Below are positions 16,525 to 25,020 of a stretch of 64,000 bases of DNA, piece after piece. The stretch's first letter is position 1; every line of letters starts with the position of its first letter. Both the position numbers and the translations under genes were made by a program. The DNA is from Eutreptiella sp. 'Long Island Sound 2002' (lineage: Eukaryota; Euglenozoa; Euglenophyceae; Eutreptiales; Eutreptiaceae), in the NCBI GenBank assembly GCA_964036045.1, contig OZ038382.1, positions 145,092,961 to 145,156,960 on the forward strand. Direction: 5' to 3'. A model generated the notes under the pieces. It did no database searches. It saw nothing but the letters and a program-made list of their open reading frames with translations, and had not been told where the DNA came from.

Positions 16525-18042
16525 TTACTTGGTCCTTTGTCGCAATGCACGTTGCACAATCCTCCTCACCATGTTCTCTCTCCCCTTCCTCTCCCGCCGG
16601 GCACGTGACCAAGTCATGCACCGTCGTTGGAACCCCCTTTGCTTGGTCACAGCCCTACTCTCCACCTCCCAACCTTCCTTGCGGAGGTTATCATCTAGTG
16701 TGTGGTTATCCACCACACACTGCAAGCCGGACCTATCGTTCAGCAAGCTGACCCCCCCACTATTCTTAAGCAACCGTTTCAGTCGCACATGGCTGCCCTC
16801 CAATGCAAAGCAACTAAACCTTGCAATGGTCCCCCACCGTGCAACATACGCATACATGTGGTCAACCCACATGTGCGTCCACAAGGTCTTCCCCCATCCC
16901 AGGTCAAGGTGCCTTGCCCCCATGGTCCGTTGGCGTTGCAGCAAGGCACGTTGCTCTGCACCACTCAAAAAGTCGTCCTTCCAGGCCACCTCGGCCATGG
17001 CCGCAAACGCCTCCCACCACTCCGTGCACGCATCAACCCATAGCCTGCCCCCCACTTGATGGTTCCCAATCACCGGTGCAACCAGCTGCAACAGTGGGCC
17101 CCACAGCCGGGCCTTGACAAAGTGCGCAGCAGCCCCCAACTCCATGCGCACTTGTCCTTTGGCATTTGCCTTGTCCGCCCCCCACTTTCCAGGCCGCACC
17201 GTGCGGGCCACTTTCCGTGCCCCGTTTACAACCCCCTGCACCATGGTGGCCGCACTCTTCCTCGATACCCCTCCATGGGTCACCAGCCCCCGCACAATTC
17301 CATTGACCCCCGCAATGGCAACACGCATGACTCCATGCGCACCGAAGTCAGGAATGCGGCGGTCCGCCGGGATGTCACGAAACACCCCGGTCAGCCGTAC
17401 ATGTCCCTTGATTCCTTCCAGGGCAACCTCTTGTCCCCCGAACTTTCGCAAAACCGTTTCACGGTTTGCCCCGCAGCAGTGGCACACCATGGCCCTGGGG
17501 CTCTTCTTGGTGAAGCCGTCCCCGCCGGCCAGCATGATGTGGGCCTTGCCATCGGCCCGGACGAAGAATAGGGGGCTGCACGCCACCCCATCCGCATGCG
17601 GCAGTTGCAGGGCCGTAGCAGCGCGGAGCTGCGTATCGAAGTCACACTCCGATTGCATGCTGTACACCGTGGCCCACATCTCGCTACCCTCGAACAGCCA
17701 CCAGCTAGCAAGCTGTGTGGGCCCACAACCCGGTGCAACCACTGCACAATGCACGTAGGCCCGATTCCACCGGTTGGTGCCGTCAACGCCGATGGTCACC
17801 CAGGTGTTGCGCTGCGCGCCCGGTTGCAAGGCTTCCGGTGTGCGTACGGCACGCGCTTCATAGAGCAGGGCTAGCCGCTCAGCAATATTGCAGTACGCCC
17901 CTTGCATCTCATACTCCCCCTCAAGGATACAAACCCGCCGGCTAGCAGGTTGGCTGAGGTGCTTCAGCCACGGGGCCACGTCGGCCCAGCTAACGGTGCT
18001 GTCCAGGTCGGGCAGCAGGTAGGCCATGTCGCGGCGCGACAT
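16525..18042 (-). CDS. Putative DDE transposase of the outer element
   Basis: A 505-residue minus-strand ORF from ATG 18042 to TAA 16525. Candidate catalytic residues are D87 (TIGVDGTNRWNRAYVH), D175 (IMLAGGDGFTKK) and E415 (SCFALEGSHVRLKRLLKNSG), in the D...D...E order and with the strand-then-acid contexts of RNase H-fold transposases. A Cys/His cluster (MVCHCCGAN, residues 186-192) follows D175 and may bind zinc. The C-terminus is basic (RRERKGRENMVRRIVQRALR). It sits between the arms of the outer element, which supports a transposase role, but I cannot name the superfamily. The DIRS-like element is inserted 12 bp beyond its stop, leaving the ORF intact. Confidence 0.65.
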   Translation of the reverse strand: MSRRDMAYLLPDLDSTVSWADVAPWLKHLSQPASRRVCILEGEYEMQGAYCNIAERLALLYEARAVRTPEALQPGAQRNTWVTIGVDGTNRWNRAYVHCAVVAPGCGPTQLASWWLFEGSEMWATVYSMQSECDFDTQLRAATALQLPHADGVACSPLFFVRADGKAHIMLAGGDGFTKKSPRAMVCHCCGANRETVLRKFGGQEVALEGIKGHVRLTGVFRDIPADRRIPDFGAHGVMRVAIAGVNGIVRGLVTHGGVSRKSAATMVQGVVNGARKVARTVRPGKWGADKANAKGQVRMELGAAAHFVKARLWGPLLQLVAPVIGNHQVGGRLWVDACTEWWEAFAAMAEVAWKDDFLSGAEQRALLQRQRTMGARHLDLGWGKTLWTHMWVDHMYAYVARWGTIARFSCFALEGSHVRLKRLLKNSGGVSLLNDRSGLQCVVDNHTLDDNLRKEGWEVESRAVTKQRGFQRRCMTWSRARRERKGRENMVRRIVQRALRQRTK

Positions 18043-18273
18043 CTATGAACTACGCATCCGCCACAGCACGCGCAAGGCCTCCGACTTGATGTCGGGATTG
18101 GTGTCCGTGGGCCGGCTATAGTCCTCAGGGACTAGCAGTATGCTACCATTGGGTTGCAGCTCGGCCCGATATTCCTCACATAGGGAGGCCGCCACCGCGG
18201 CCTCCAGATGCTCAATCCGGGTTGCGCGCTGGCGCTGTGTTCCCAACAAGGAAAAGGGACGCTCAGGTGGCAT
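18043..18273 (-). CDS. Short ORF joined in frame to the transposase by TAG-ATG
   Basis: From ATG 18273 (context AAAATGCC) to TAG 18043-18045, 76 residues, in the same frame as the transposase. The transposase ATG follows the stop immediately (TAGATG). Residues 15-40 are helix-like (QRATRIEHLEAAVAASLCEE). It may be the transposase N-terminus cut off by one nonsense codon, or a separate upstream ORF allowing reinitiation. A CTACCACAG acceptor-like sequence lies just upstream of the ATG. No homology recognised. Confidence 0.5.
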   Translation of the reverse strand: MPPERPFSLLGTQRQRATRIEHLEAAVAASLCEEYRAELQPNGSILLVPEDYSRPTDTNPDIKSEALRVLWRMRSS

Positions 18274-18454
18274 TTTGTGTAGGACCTGTGGTAGAGGTGT
18301 ATTGCCACATGCAGTCCCCGTGCTTGCGGCACACTTACCTCTTTTCACATCTCTTTGCTATCCCCCCCACCTGTTTCCCCTTGATTGTTGTCCCTAGCCT
18401 TCCCCCCCCTTGCCCCTGCAGGATTTACACTCTTCGTCGGGTTGGGGTAGTGGG

Positions 18455-18618
18455 GTTGCACCAGGGTGTTTGTCCCATCCCCCCCCCCGGGGGGGGATGC
18501 CGCCAGGGTGTTTGCCCCCCCCCCCCCCCCCGGGGATGCCGCCAGCGTGTTTGTCCCGTCACCCCCCCCCCCCCGAGGATGCCTCCAGGGTGTTTGTCCC
18601 ACCCCCCCCCCCCGCAGC
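18455..18618. repeat. G/C-tract minisatellite, four units
   Basis: Four units of about 40 bp, each GATGCCGCCAGGGTGTTTG-like and followed by a run of 8-18 C. It lies just upstream of the transposase start on the minus strand. The homopolymers open long meaningless frames. Confidence 0.8.
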
Positions 18619-18796
18619 GTCTCCCATTGCCCCCTTTGATGCCCCCCTCCGCCCGGTTGATGCCGTAATATGCGCTGAACCCCCCCCCCCCCACGGCCCT
18701 GGCACACACCTGCTTTCAGTCCCTGGTGGTAGGTGGCACATCCCCCTTGCACCCCCTGCCCACAACCACCTGTTTGTGGCGGCCAACAATTCCATC

Positions 18797-19265
18797 CACC
18801 CGACTGAGAGCCCACTGAGCCGTTTGGCACGCTCACTTAGCGCTCAGTGAGCGCTCACTGCGCCGTTTCGCGCGCTCAGTGAGCGCTCAGTGAGCGCGCC
18901 GAATGGCTCAGTGAGGCTTCGGTGGGCGGCGCGAACGTTACCGGGCGCGAACGTTGACTCTGTGTTTTGCTACCGTTTGCATCAACCAAAGGCTCGTGCA
19001 GGGGGAATTGAGCCTGCAAATGTAGGGGGGGGGGGGGCTCCAAAAATAAAGATGCAAACAGCACCAAAGCACAGAGTCAACGTTCGCGCCCGGTAACGTT
19101 CGCGCCGCCCCCACTGAGAGCTAATTGGGGTCACTGAGCGCTCACTGAGCCATTTGGCGCGCTCAGTGAGCGCTCACTGAGCGCGCCAAATGGCGCAGTG
19201 AGCGCTCAGTGAGCGCGCCAAATGGCTCAGTGAGCGCTCACTGAGCGCACCAGACGGCTCAGTCA
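18797..19265. repeat. Long inverted repeat (hairpin/MITE-like) inside the outer element
   Basis: Arms 18797-18981 and about 19049-19265 are inverted copies. They contain GAGCGCTCA arrays like the outer TIRs and then GCGGCGCGAACGTTACCGGG, found at 18925 and as its complement ending near 19108. About 65 bp remain as a loop. It lies between the oxygenase and transposase genes, both of which read leftward. It may be a nested non-autonomous derivative of the same TIR family, or a duplicated terminus. Confidence 0.75.
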
Positions 19266-19442
19266 GGTCTCAGTTGCACCTCCAGACTGGCAACTGCAAC
19301 TGGCGGCAGGATGCTGGAGCCGCCTGAGCACAGCCCCATGCACGCCACACACAGGGCCCGTACAGGCCCCCTTACAGGCCCCGTAAAGGCCAGCAGCAGA
19401 CTGGCACGGCCTGTGCAGGAGGCCCACGCGCTGGCCAGCCTC

Positions 19443-19504
19443 TGCACATGTTAAGCCCACTCGTGGGGCACCCTGTGCACATGTTAAGCCCGCTCGTGGG
19501 GCAC
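19443..19504. repeat. Tandem duplication, 33-bp period
   Basis: TGCACATGTTAAGCCC(A/G)CTCGTGGGGCAC occurs twice in a row. The remaining stretch, 19270-19850, holds no supported gene. Confidence 0.85.
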
Positions 19505-19850
19505 ACAGAGAACCCCCTGCCAGCCCACAGCCCCACAGGCCCACAACCCCAGATCCACCTTTCCAAACACCCTGGTGCACCCCACCACCACCATGTCGCG
19601 CCCCCTACCAATATTCCCCCCAACACCCCGGTGTGAATCCTGCAGGGCAGGGGGAGAAGGGAGTAACACCTTGCCGCTGCAGATGCAGCGCATCAAAAGC
19701 GGGACCTCGGCGCCCGCATCGCTCCTTGTACACCGCTTCTCCGGCCCGCGATGCCACGAGAAGCCGAGCAGCAGGGCCTGCTGTGCGGAGATGGGGCGGG
19801 AGCAGGGGGCCCAATACTGCTGCAGCATGGCGGCCTCCCCGGGTCCACTG

Positions 19851-20696
19851 TTACCCAGGTCGAGCCATGATGGCCCGCTTGTCGCCTTCCTCCACGTACA
19901 CGTGGCACATGGGGTCAGCGGCGTCCAGGGCAGGCCTGGCCAGCAGCAGCGGGTGGTATGGGCAGCCGGGGCCTGACGGGCCCACGGGGGCCAGCCAGTC
20001 GTCCAGCTGCTCAAACCGCGGCAGACCGACCGCGCCCTGCAGTCCCTCGCCGAAGGCGAAGTACTGCCCCCGGTGGCTGATAGCCCTGGGGTTGGGCAGC
20101 AGCCCGTCTCCCCGTGGCCGTGAAGCCAGCTCATCCTTGGCCCCTGGCAGAGGGTCAAGGATGAACCGCTCCACGTCCACCCACTTGTGACGCTCGTCGG
20201 GGGTGAGGAAGCGGAAGAGAACGACCTGCTTCCCCACCCCCGGCAGCGCGGCGAGACCCCGATGTCTCAGCGTGGAGGCAAAGAGAACCATGTCCCCACG
20301 CTGAAACTCGAAGGTTTCGACCTGCAGAGCGTCATGGTCACCCAGGTGGCTGCCCAAGTGCACCTCTAAATGATACTTGTCCGAGAGGACAAGCATCATT
20401 GAGAGATGGTCGGGCAGCTCACCCATGCTAGGGAGCGTACTTGGCAACTTATCAACGTCAGTATGCCAGGTCTGCTCCCCAGCATCTTCCCCGGCGGCAA
20501 TTGCCGACCACTGCGTTGGGAAGAGACCCCTCATCTCGGGCCAGCGAGCACTGCACTGCTGACTAGCCCGTTGCAAGGGGTCCCTTCCCAACACAGATAA
20601 GCTTGCCGGGCCGAGTACCCCAGCGCCGTGGCAGTTTGGGATCAGCCAAGCACTCCTCGCGAGAGTGTGCATTGGACAGCAGATCCCAAATTGCAT
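19851..20696 (-). CDS. 2-oxoglutarate/Fe(II) dioxygenase-like domain (catalytic part)
   Basis: The minus-strand frame ends at 19851. Catalytic motif candidates, numbered from ATG 20696, are H78-T-D80 (TWHTDVDKLP), H145 (FQRGDMVLFASTLRHRGLAA) and R162 (VVLFRFLTPDE). This is the HxD...H...R pattern of the double-stranded beta-helix dioxygenases, with the usual GD.VLF strand before the distal His. Such enzymes hydroxylate substrates using 2-oxoglutarate and iron; the TET/JBP branch acts on DNA bases and is known to ride on some transposons, but the branch here is not determined. The first 45 residues overlap the upstream frame and are probably not used: the gene most likely enters this frame near 20590 by a frameshift. 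It shares the outer transposon with the transposase. Confidence 0.65.
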   Translation of the reverse strand: MQFGICCPMHTLARSAWLIPNCHGAGVLGPASLSVLGRDPLQRASQQCSARWPEMRGLFPTQWSAIAAGEDAGEQTWHTDVDKLPSTLPSMGELPDHLSMMLVLSDKYHLEVHLGSHLGDHDALQVETFEFQRGDMVLFASTLRHRGLAALPGVGKQVVLFRFLTPDERHKWVDVERFILDPLPGAKDELASRPRGDGLLPNPRAISHRGQYFAFGEGLQGAVGLPRFEQLDDWLAPVGPSGPGCPYHPLLLARPALDAADPMCHVYVEEGDKRAIMARPG

Positions 20697-21480
20697 CCGG
20701 CTGGGTGCCGCAGGAGTCGACGAGAATGCGGTACCAGTTCTCGCACTCCTTGGCCTCTACCGCCCCCCTAACCACCCGGAGCCCCAAGTCGCACAAGGAG
20801 TCATCCGACTCAAGGTCATGAGCCGGGAGTTCATGTGAGAACACCGGGGCAGCCAGGGAGATGTAGGGGGGAGGGGAGGCGGCACCGCGGAGGAACACGG
20901 GCTCCTTGGTCCTGTACAGGGCTGGGGTGGTGTAGTCGGGCACCACATGGCACCACTCAGGAATGATGGGACAAGCCGAAAGGCTTTCCCACCATTCCCC
21001 TGACACCACCCCGACCCCGAAAGGCAGGGGCTCAAGGAGTCCCTTCTTGGGTGCCACGTGGCTGACACCAAGATCCGAAGTCCAACGGTGTTGGAGATCT
21101 TTGGTGTCATGAACCCGTGTCCCGAACTCGTGGGGGGTACCGATCAGCTTTCCTGAGGACTGCTGCACCAAATCTTGGACAGCAGCCACAGGAAAGCGGA
21201 AGCGTACGGCACGAAGAGCTGGATGCACCTGGCGCAACATTTGGTTGCACCGGTGCATCCAGCTCTTTCCAAGAAGGGTCACATCGGACACGTTGATGTA
21301 GACCACTTCTGGGGAAGGGGCAGGGAGCTGCTGGGCCCACAGCTTCAAGGGCTCTAGGTCCGTCGAAGGCACCCCCGGGTACGCTGCCTCTGTGAAAGCG
21401 GTAGGTACCCGGGGGCGACTAAGGAAAGACGCGAGAGCCTTTGAAGCTGCCGGTTCCAGGCCTGGGACAACATTAGACAT
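20563..21480 (-). CDS. N-terminal part of the dioxygenase-like gene
   Basis: A 305-residue ORF from ATG 21480 (context CACACCATGT) to TAG 20563. It has no domain that I recognise over residues 1-230 (for example VVYINVSDVTLLGKSWMHRC and GKLIGTPHEFGTRVHD). The end (LGLRVVRGAVEAKECENWY ... DAIWDLLSNAHS) resembles the helical lead-in that precedes dioxygenase cores. The core follows in another frame (19851-20590), so the two ORFs probably form one gene with a frameshift near 20570-20595, genuine or a sequencing error. The gene starts about 90 bp inside the right inner TIR. Confidence 0.55.
   Translation of the reverse strand: MSNVVPGLEPAASKALASFLSRPRVPTAFTEAAYPGVPSTDLEPLKLWAQQLPAPSPEVVYINVSDVTLLGKSWMHRCNQMLRQVHPALRAVRFRFPVAAVQDLVQQSSGKLIGTPHEFGTRVHDTKDLQHRWTSDLGVSHVAPKKGLLEPLPFGVGVVSGEWWESLSACPIIPEWCHVVPDYTTPALYRTKEPVFLRGAASPPPYISLAAPVFSHELPAHDLESDDSLCDLGLRVVRGAVEAKECENWYRILVDSCGTQPDAIWDLLSNAHSREECLADPKLPRRWGTRPGKLICVGKGPLATG
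21214..21267. repeat. 16-bp perfect inverted repeat inside the ORF
   Basis: AAGAGCTGGATGCACC (21214-21229) and its exact complement (21252-21267) flank 22 bp within the coding sequence of the N-terminal part. It would fold into a strong hairpin in the mRNA. Confidence 0.8.
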
Positions 21481-21569
21481 GGTGTGAAAGAGAGGACCTA
21501 TGGGAGCGAGAAGGAATGGATGGGTAGGCGGATAGGGGGGCGGAGGAGAGGCAGAAAGGGGGGGGAACC

Positions 21570-21703
21570 CTCTGAGTGAGCCCCCAATTAGCTCTCACTG
21601 AGCGCCCTCTGAGCGCTCACTGAGCCATTTGGCGCACTCAGTGAGCCGGCTCAGTGACGGCTCAGTGACGGCTCAGTCGGGCGCTCAGTCAACTGAGCCG
21701 TCG
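21570..21703 (-). repeat. Right inner terminal inverted repeat
   Basis: The complement matches 9418-9583: CGACGGCTCAGTTGACTGAG at the outer side, AGAGCTAATTGGGGGCTCAC at the inner side. Confidence 0.85.
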
Positions 21704-21897
21704 CCAAAAAAAGTACCCCCCCCCTTGAACCTTGACCAAGTGAGTATCTAAAACTTCTAAAAACATTAAATGCACATTACCTAGCATGCAAAACGCACAA
21801 CAAACAAGCACAAAGACATCGCAATGCACAACTGAGCCCCAAATGAGCCCCAACTTCACATTTCCACTTAGCCACCAGTGAGCCGCAGGTACATAGT

Positions 21898-22640
21898 GTG
21901 GGGGTGGTGGTGGTGCCTTAGTGGACATTGTGAGGTAAAAGGCTCGTGTCAATTCATGGCCCAAGGCGCATGCGCGCACGCGACACTTGTTGGCCCCTCG
22001 CGTACCCGTCGTGAAGCGGTGGTTTGAATGGGGGATTTGCAGAGGCGAGAATTTCACAACTTTTTGCTGTGTTTTGCGTGTAACTTGGTGCCAATTTGTG
22101 CGTTTCTCGTGCTACTTTCGCCAAAACAGGGCGTTCAAATTTGATGTTTCAACCAGCCACCCGCGCGCGCATATTCGGCGCTGTTCGGTGGACCGCACTG
22201 CGAATTCTCCTAAATTCATGCAAAATTCGCACGAAATTCAAGCTTGTGATTTTTGTACGAATTTTGTACGAATTTGTACTAGGCAACATTCTTTCCTTCT
22301 CGTACTGCGGTCACATCACCATCCGTTTTTTGATTTGATCATGTCGCAAGCGCTGAGTTAACTGGCATCCGGTCCCGGTCCGACCCCTCCGCCGACCCCT
22401 GAGCAGCGTACCGGGTTGTCTTGGTGCCCAACGTGGTGTGGAGGAGGCCACGTACCAATCGGAGGCCCTGGCGGTGGAGGTGATTGTGGACTAGGCAGCA
22501 TCCCTCTTCCCTGCCCCCCATGTCATGCACATTGATTTGTGCACCCCAACCCGCTTATTTTGGGGGGAAGGCCTGGGCCACGGAGTTGTGGAGGGTTCCC
22601 TCCCGTTTTCTTTTGGCACCTTCTCCTCACCCCTGCCACT
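21898..22640. other. No supported gene
   Basis: One short coding-like stretch (ATYQSEALAVEVIVD, about 22447-22491) ends at a stop and may be a fragment of the gene remnant downstream. TTTTGTACGAATT words repeat around 22250-22285. Nothing else is supported. Confidence 0.35.
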
Positions 22641-22892
22641 ATGGACCAGCTGCTGAGGGGGCTGGCTGCCAACTCGGTGGGGAAGGCCAAGGACGCCCAC
22701 GTCCAGGTCTAACCCGCCGCTAAATTGGTGCACCCCCCCCCCCCCCCAATTGCAACATGGTGTGTCTTTACAATCTCTGTACCGCCCCCTCCCCACCTAG
22801 CCATTTCTTTTTCCTCTTCTCTTGGCACCTTGCCAACCCCCGGTGTTGGGAGGATTGGGGCATCGCCCCTTTCCATCCCAGCATCCAACCAA

Positions 22893-23218
22893 AGGTTCAT
22901 ATCCCGGATGAGGACGAGGCCACTGACGAAGAGTATTTGGATAGGGTGGGCGAAGTTGCTAGTAGCTTTTCTTGTGACCTTCTCAACCGGCGTGCCCTGT
23001 CCTGTACCTCCGCTCCCTCCGCTAACCCTGCTGTGCAGTTGGTCTTCAAGTATGATGTGGATGAGGCGGTGTTGAGGGCGGAGAGGGGTAGGTTGCATGA
23101 GTGGACCAACGTTGAGTTCCCTGCTATTTGCAAAAAGCATGGTTTGAGCGTGAGAAGGGCAAAGGGTGGCGTTATGGGGCGGGTTACGGCGCATGACCAG
23201 CAGGTGTACAAGGTGTAG
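22893..23218 (+). pseudogene. Coding-like exon or gene fragment, unknown
   Basis: The frame reads VHIPDEDEATDEEYLDRVGE, SFSCDLLNRRALSCTSAPSA, LVFKYDVDEAVLRAERGRL and EWTNVEFPAICKKHGL, ending at TAG 23216. The composition is protein-like, with charged helices. Upstream, ATGGACCAGCTGCTGAG (22641) opens a short frame ending at CAG|GTCTAA (22707), which could be a first exon, but the phase to this block is not clear. No family recognised. Confidence 0.35.
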
Positions 23219-23559
23219 GATTGTTAGCCGTGTTACCGGCGATGGAACATTCGGATGGTCGAACGCTGTGGCGCTTCATTTGATGCAAAAAAAAGTGTGA
23301 TCTTCTTTGTTTTGAATTGTGCAGGGTGTCAGGTAGGGTTCGGATGCCATTGTTGAACACATTTGTGGGTAGGAATAAATGCTTCAAGAATTGCACCCAT
23401 CAGCGGATGGGAACCAATGTTTGAGCACCTGGGAACCTATGGTTAAAGACATACCGGGCTAGGAACCAATAGGGAAATGGAGTGCCTGCTGGCATTTTTG
23501 GGAAACCTGTGTACAGGAACACTTTTTTTTGGTGTTAAGGACCGCCTTGCTCCTACGTG

Positions 23560-25015
23560 TACCCTCCCACCACGAAAAGGCAGTGAATGGTCATGACACC
23601 ATCTGCTACAAGTAGACATGGTTTGCTAATTGTAGACATGGTGTGCTTGTTGTTGCTGCGAAGTGCCAATATTCAAGAAGGGGGGTGAAGGCCCCCTTTC
23701 GAAAAAACAGCCTTGCTCCTATGTTTAGTCGTGCATCATACGAAGGCACAGTGTGTAGACACCGTGTACTACAAGTAGATGCGGTTTGCTAATTGTAGAC
23801 GTTGTGGGCATGTTGTAAACCAACAGTGGCAATATCAAGGAAGAGGGTGTGACACTCCCTTCGGAAAAACAGTCCTACTTCTACGTTTCGGTGCACCGCA
23901 GGAAGGCACGTCATGACACTGTGTGCCGCAAGTAGACATAGTCTGCTCATCGTAGACACTATGTGTGTATTGTAGCCATGACACCGTCTGCTGCAAGTAG
24001 ACATGGTTTGCTAATTGTAGCTGCAAAGTGCCAATATTCATGAACGGGGGTCAAGGCCCCCTTTCGAAAACACGGCCTTGCCCCTACGTTTACTCGTGCA
24101 TCATAGGAAGGCATTGGATAGTGTGTGGACACCATAAACTAGAAGTACACGCGATTTGCTAATTGTAGGCACCTTGGGCATGTTGTAAACCAACATTTGC
24201 CATATCAAGGAAAAGGGCCCAACACGACCTTCAAAAAAACCCGTCCTACTCGTACGTTTACCCATGCACCACAACAATGCGGTGAATAGTCATGACACAG
24301 TGTGCTACAAGTAGACACGGTCGGCTAATTGTTGACGCTGTGTGCATGTTGTAGAGGCAAAGTGGCAACATAAGGGAAGGGGACTGCAGGCCGGCTTTGC
24401 TCCTACGTTTACCCGTGCACTACAGGTTGTCGGTGAATAGTGTGTAGAAACTCCCTGGGACAAGTAGGCGCAATTTGCTCATTCAAGACACTGCCTGCAT
24501 GTTTTAGACGCGAAGTGCGAATATTAGGGAAGGGGTTTGAAGGCCCTTTGAGAATTTTTTCTACTCCTACGTTCACGTGTGCAACACGTACAATAGTATG
24601 TAGACATTGTCTCCTGCAAGTAGACGTGGTCTGCTATTTGTAGACACTATGTTCGTGTTGTAGACACAAAGTGCCAACATTAGGGAAGGTGCACCTACAT
24701 TTACATTTACACCACAAGAAGGTGGCGAATAGTCTATAGACACTGTGTGCTACAAGTAGACGCGGTCCGCTGGTTGTTCACACTCTGTGCATGTTGTAGA
24801 TGGGAAGTGCCAATATTAGGGAAGAGGGCTGAAGGTCCGTTCGAAAAAGCGGTCTCGCTCCTCCGTTGACCCATGCGCCACAAGAAGGCAGTGAATAGTA
24901 TGTAGAGAGTGTCTGCGACAAGTAGACACGGTCTGCTAGTTGTAGACACTGTGTGCATGTTGTAGACACGAAGTGCCAATATTAGGGAAGGGGGCCAAAG
25001 GCCCCCTTCGAAAAA
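23560..25015. repeat. Degenerate tandem repeat, 8-9 copies of about 140-200 bp
   Basis: Each copy contains, in order, CTACAAGTAGACA, GGTTTGCTAATTGTAGAC, TTGTAGACGCGAAGTGCCAA, ATATTAGGGAAGGGGG and GCCTTGCTCCTACG. AAGTGCCAATATT-like words fall near 23660, 23828, 24028, 24193, 24362, 24514, 24668, 24807 and 24971. No coding content. Confidence 0.85.
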
Positions 25016-25020
25016 TTGTT

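Larger units (their letters stand above)
9215..21897. mobile_element. Outer TIR transposon carrying a transposase and a dioxygenase, interrupted by a retrotransposon
   Basis: Two inverted arms bound this block. The outer blocks match (CTATGTACCTGCGGCTCAC at 9215-9233; its complement at 21879-21897), as do the neighbouring GGGGCTCATTTGGGGCT blocks. The inner blocks match over about 130 bp: CGACGGCTCAGTTGACTGAG from 9418, and its complement ending at 21703. Inside, on the minus strand, lie a putative DDE transposase and an oxygenase-like ORF pair. Without the inserted 6.9-kb retrotransposon (9605-16512) the element would be about 5.8 kb. The 100-odd bp between the inner and outer blocks of each arm are poorly conserved, and I found no clear target duplication, so the exact ends are uncertain. 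The superfamily is not assigned. Confidence 0.7.

Noticed and set aside
18345-18836. Gly-rich minus-strand ORFs and matching plus-strand Pro-rich ORFs
   Set aside because: They are produced by a C-run minisatellite and have no non-repetitive content.
23560-25015. CRISPR array
   Set aside because: Repeats are long, degenerate and of varying period, with no constant-length spacers; the window is eukaryotic.
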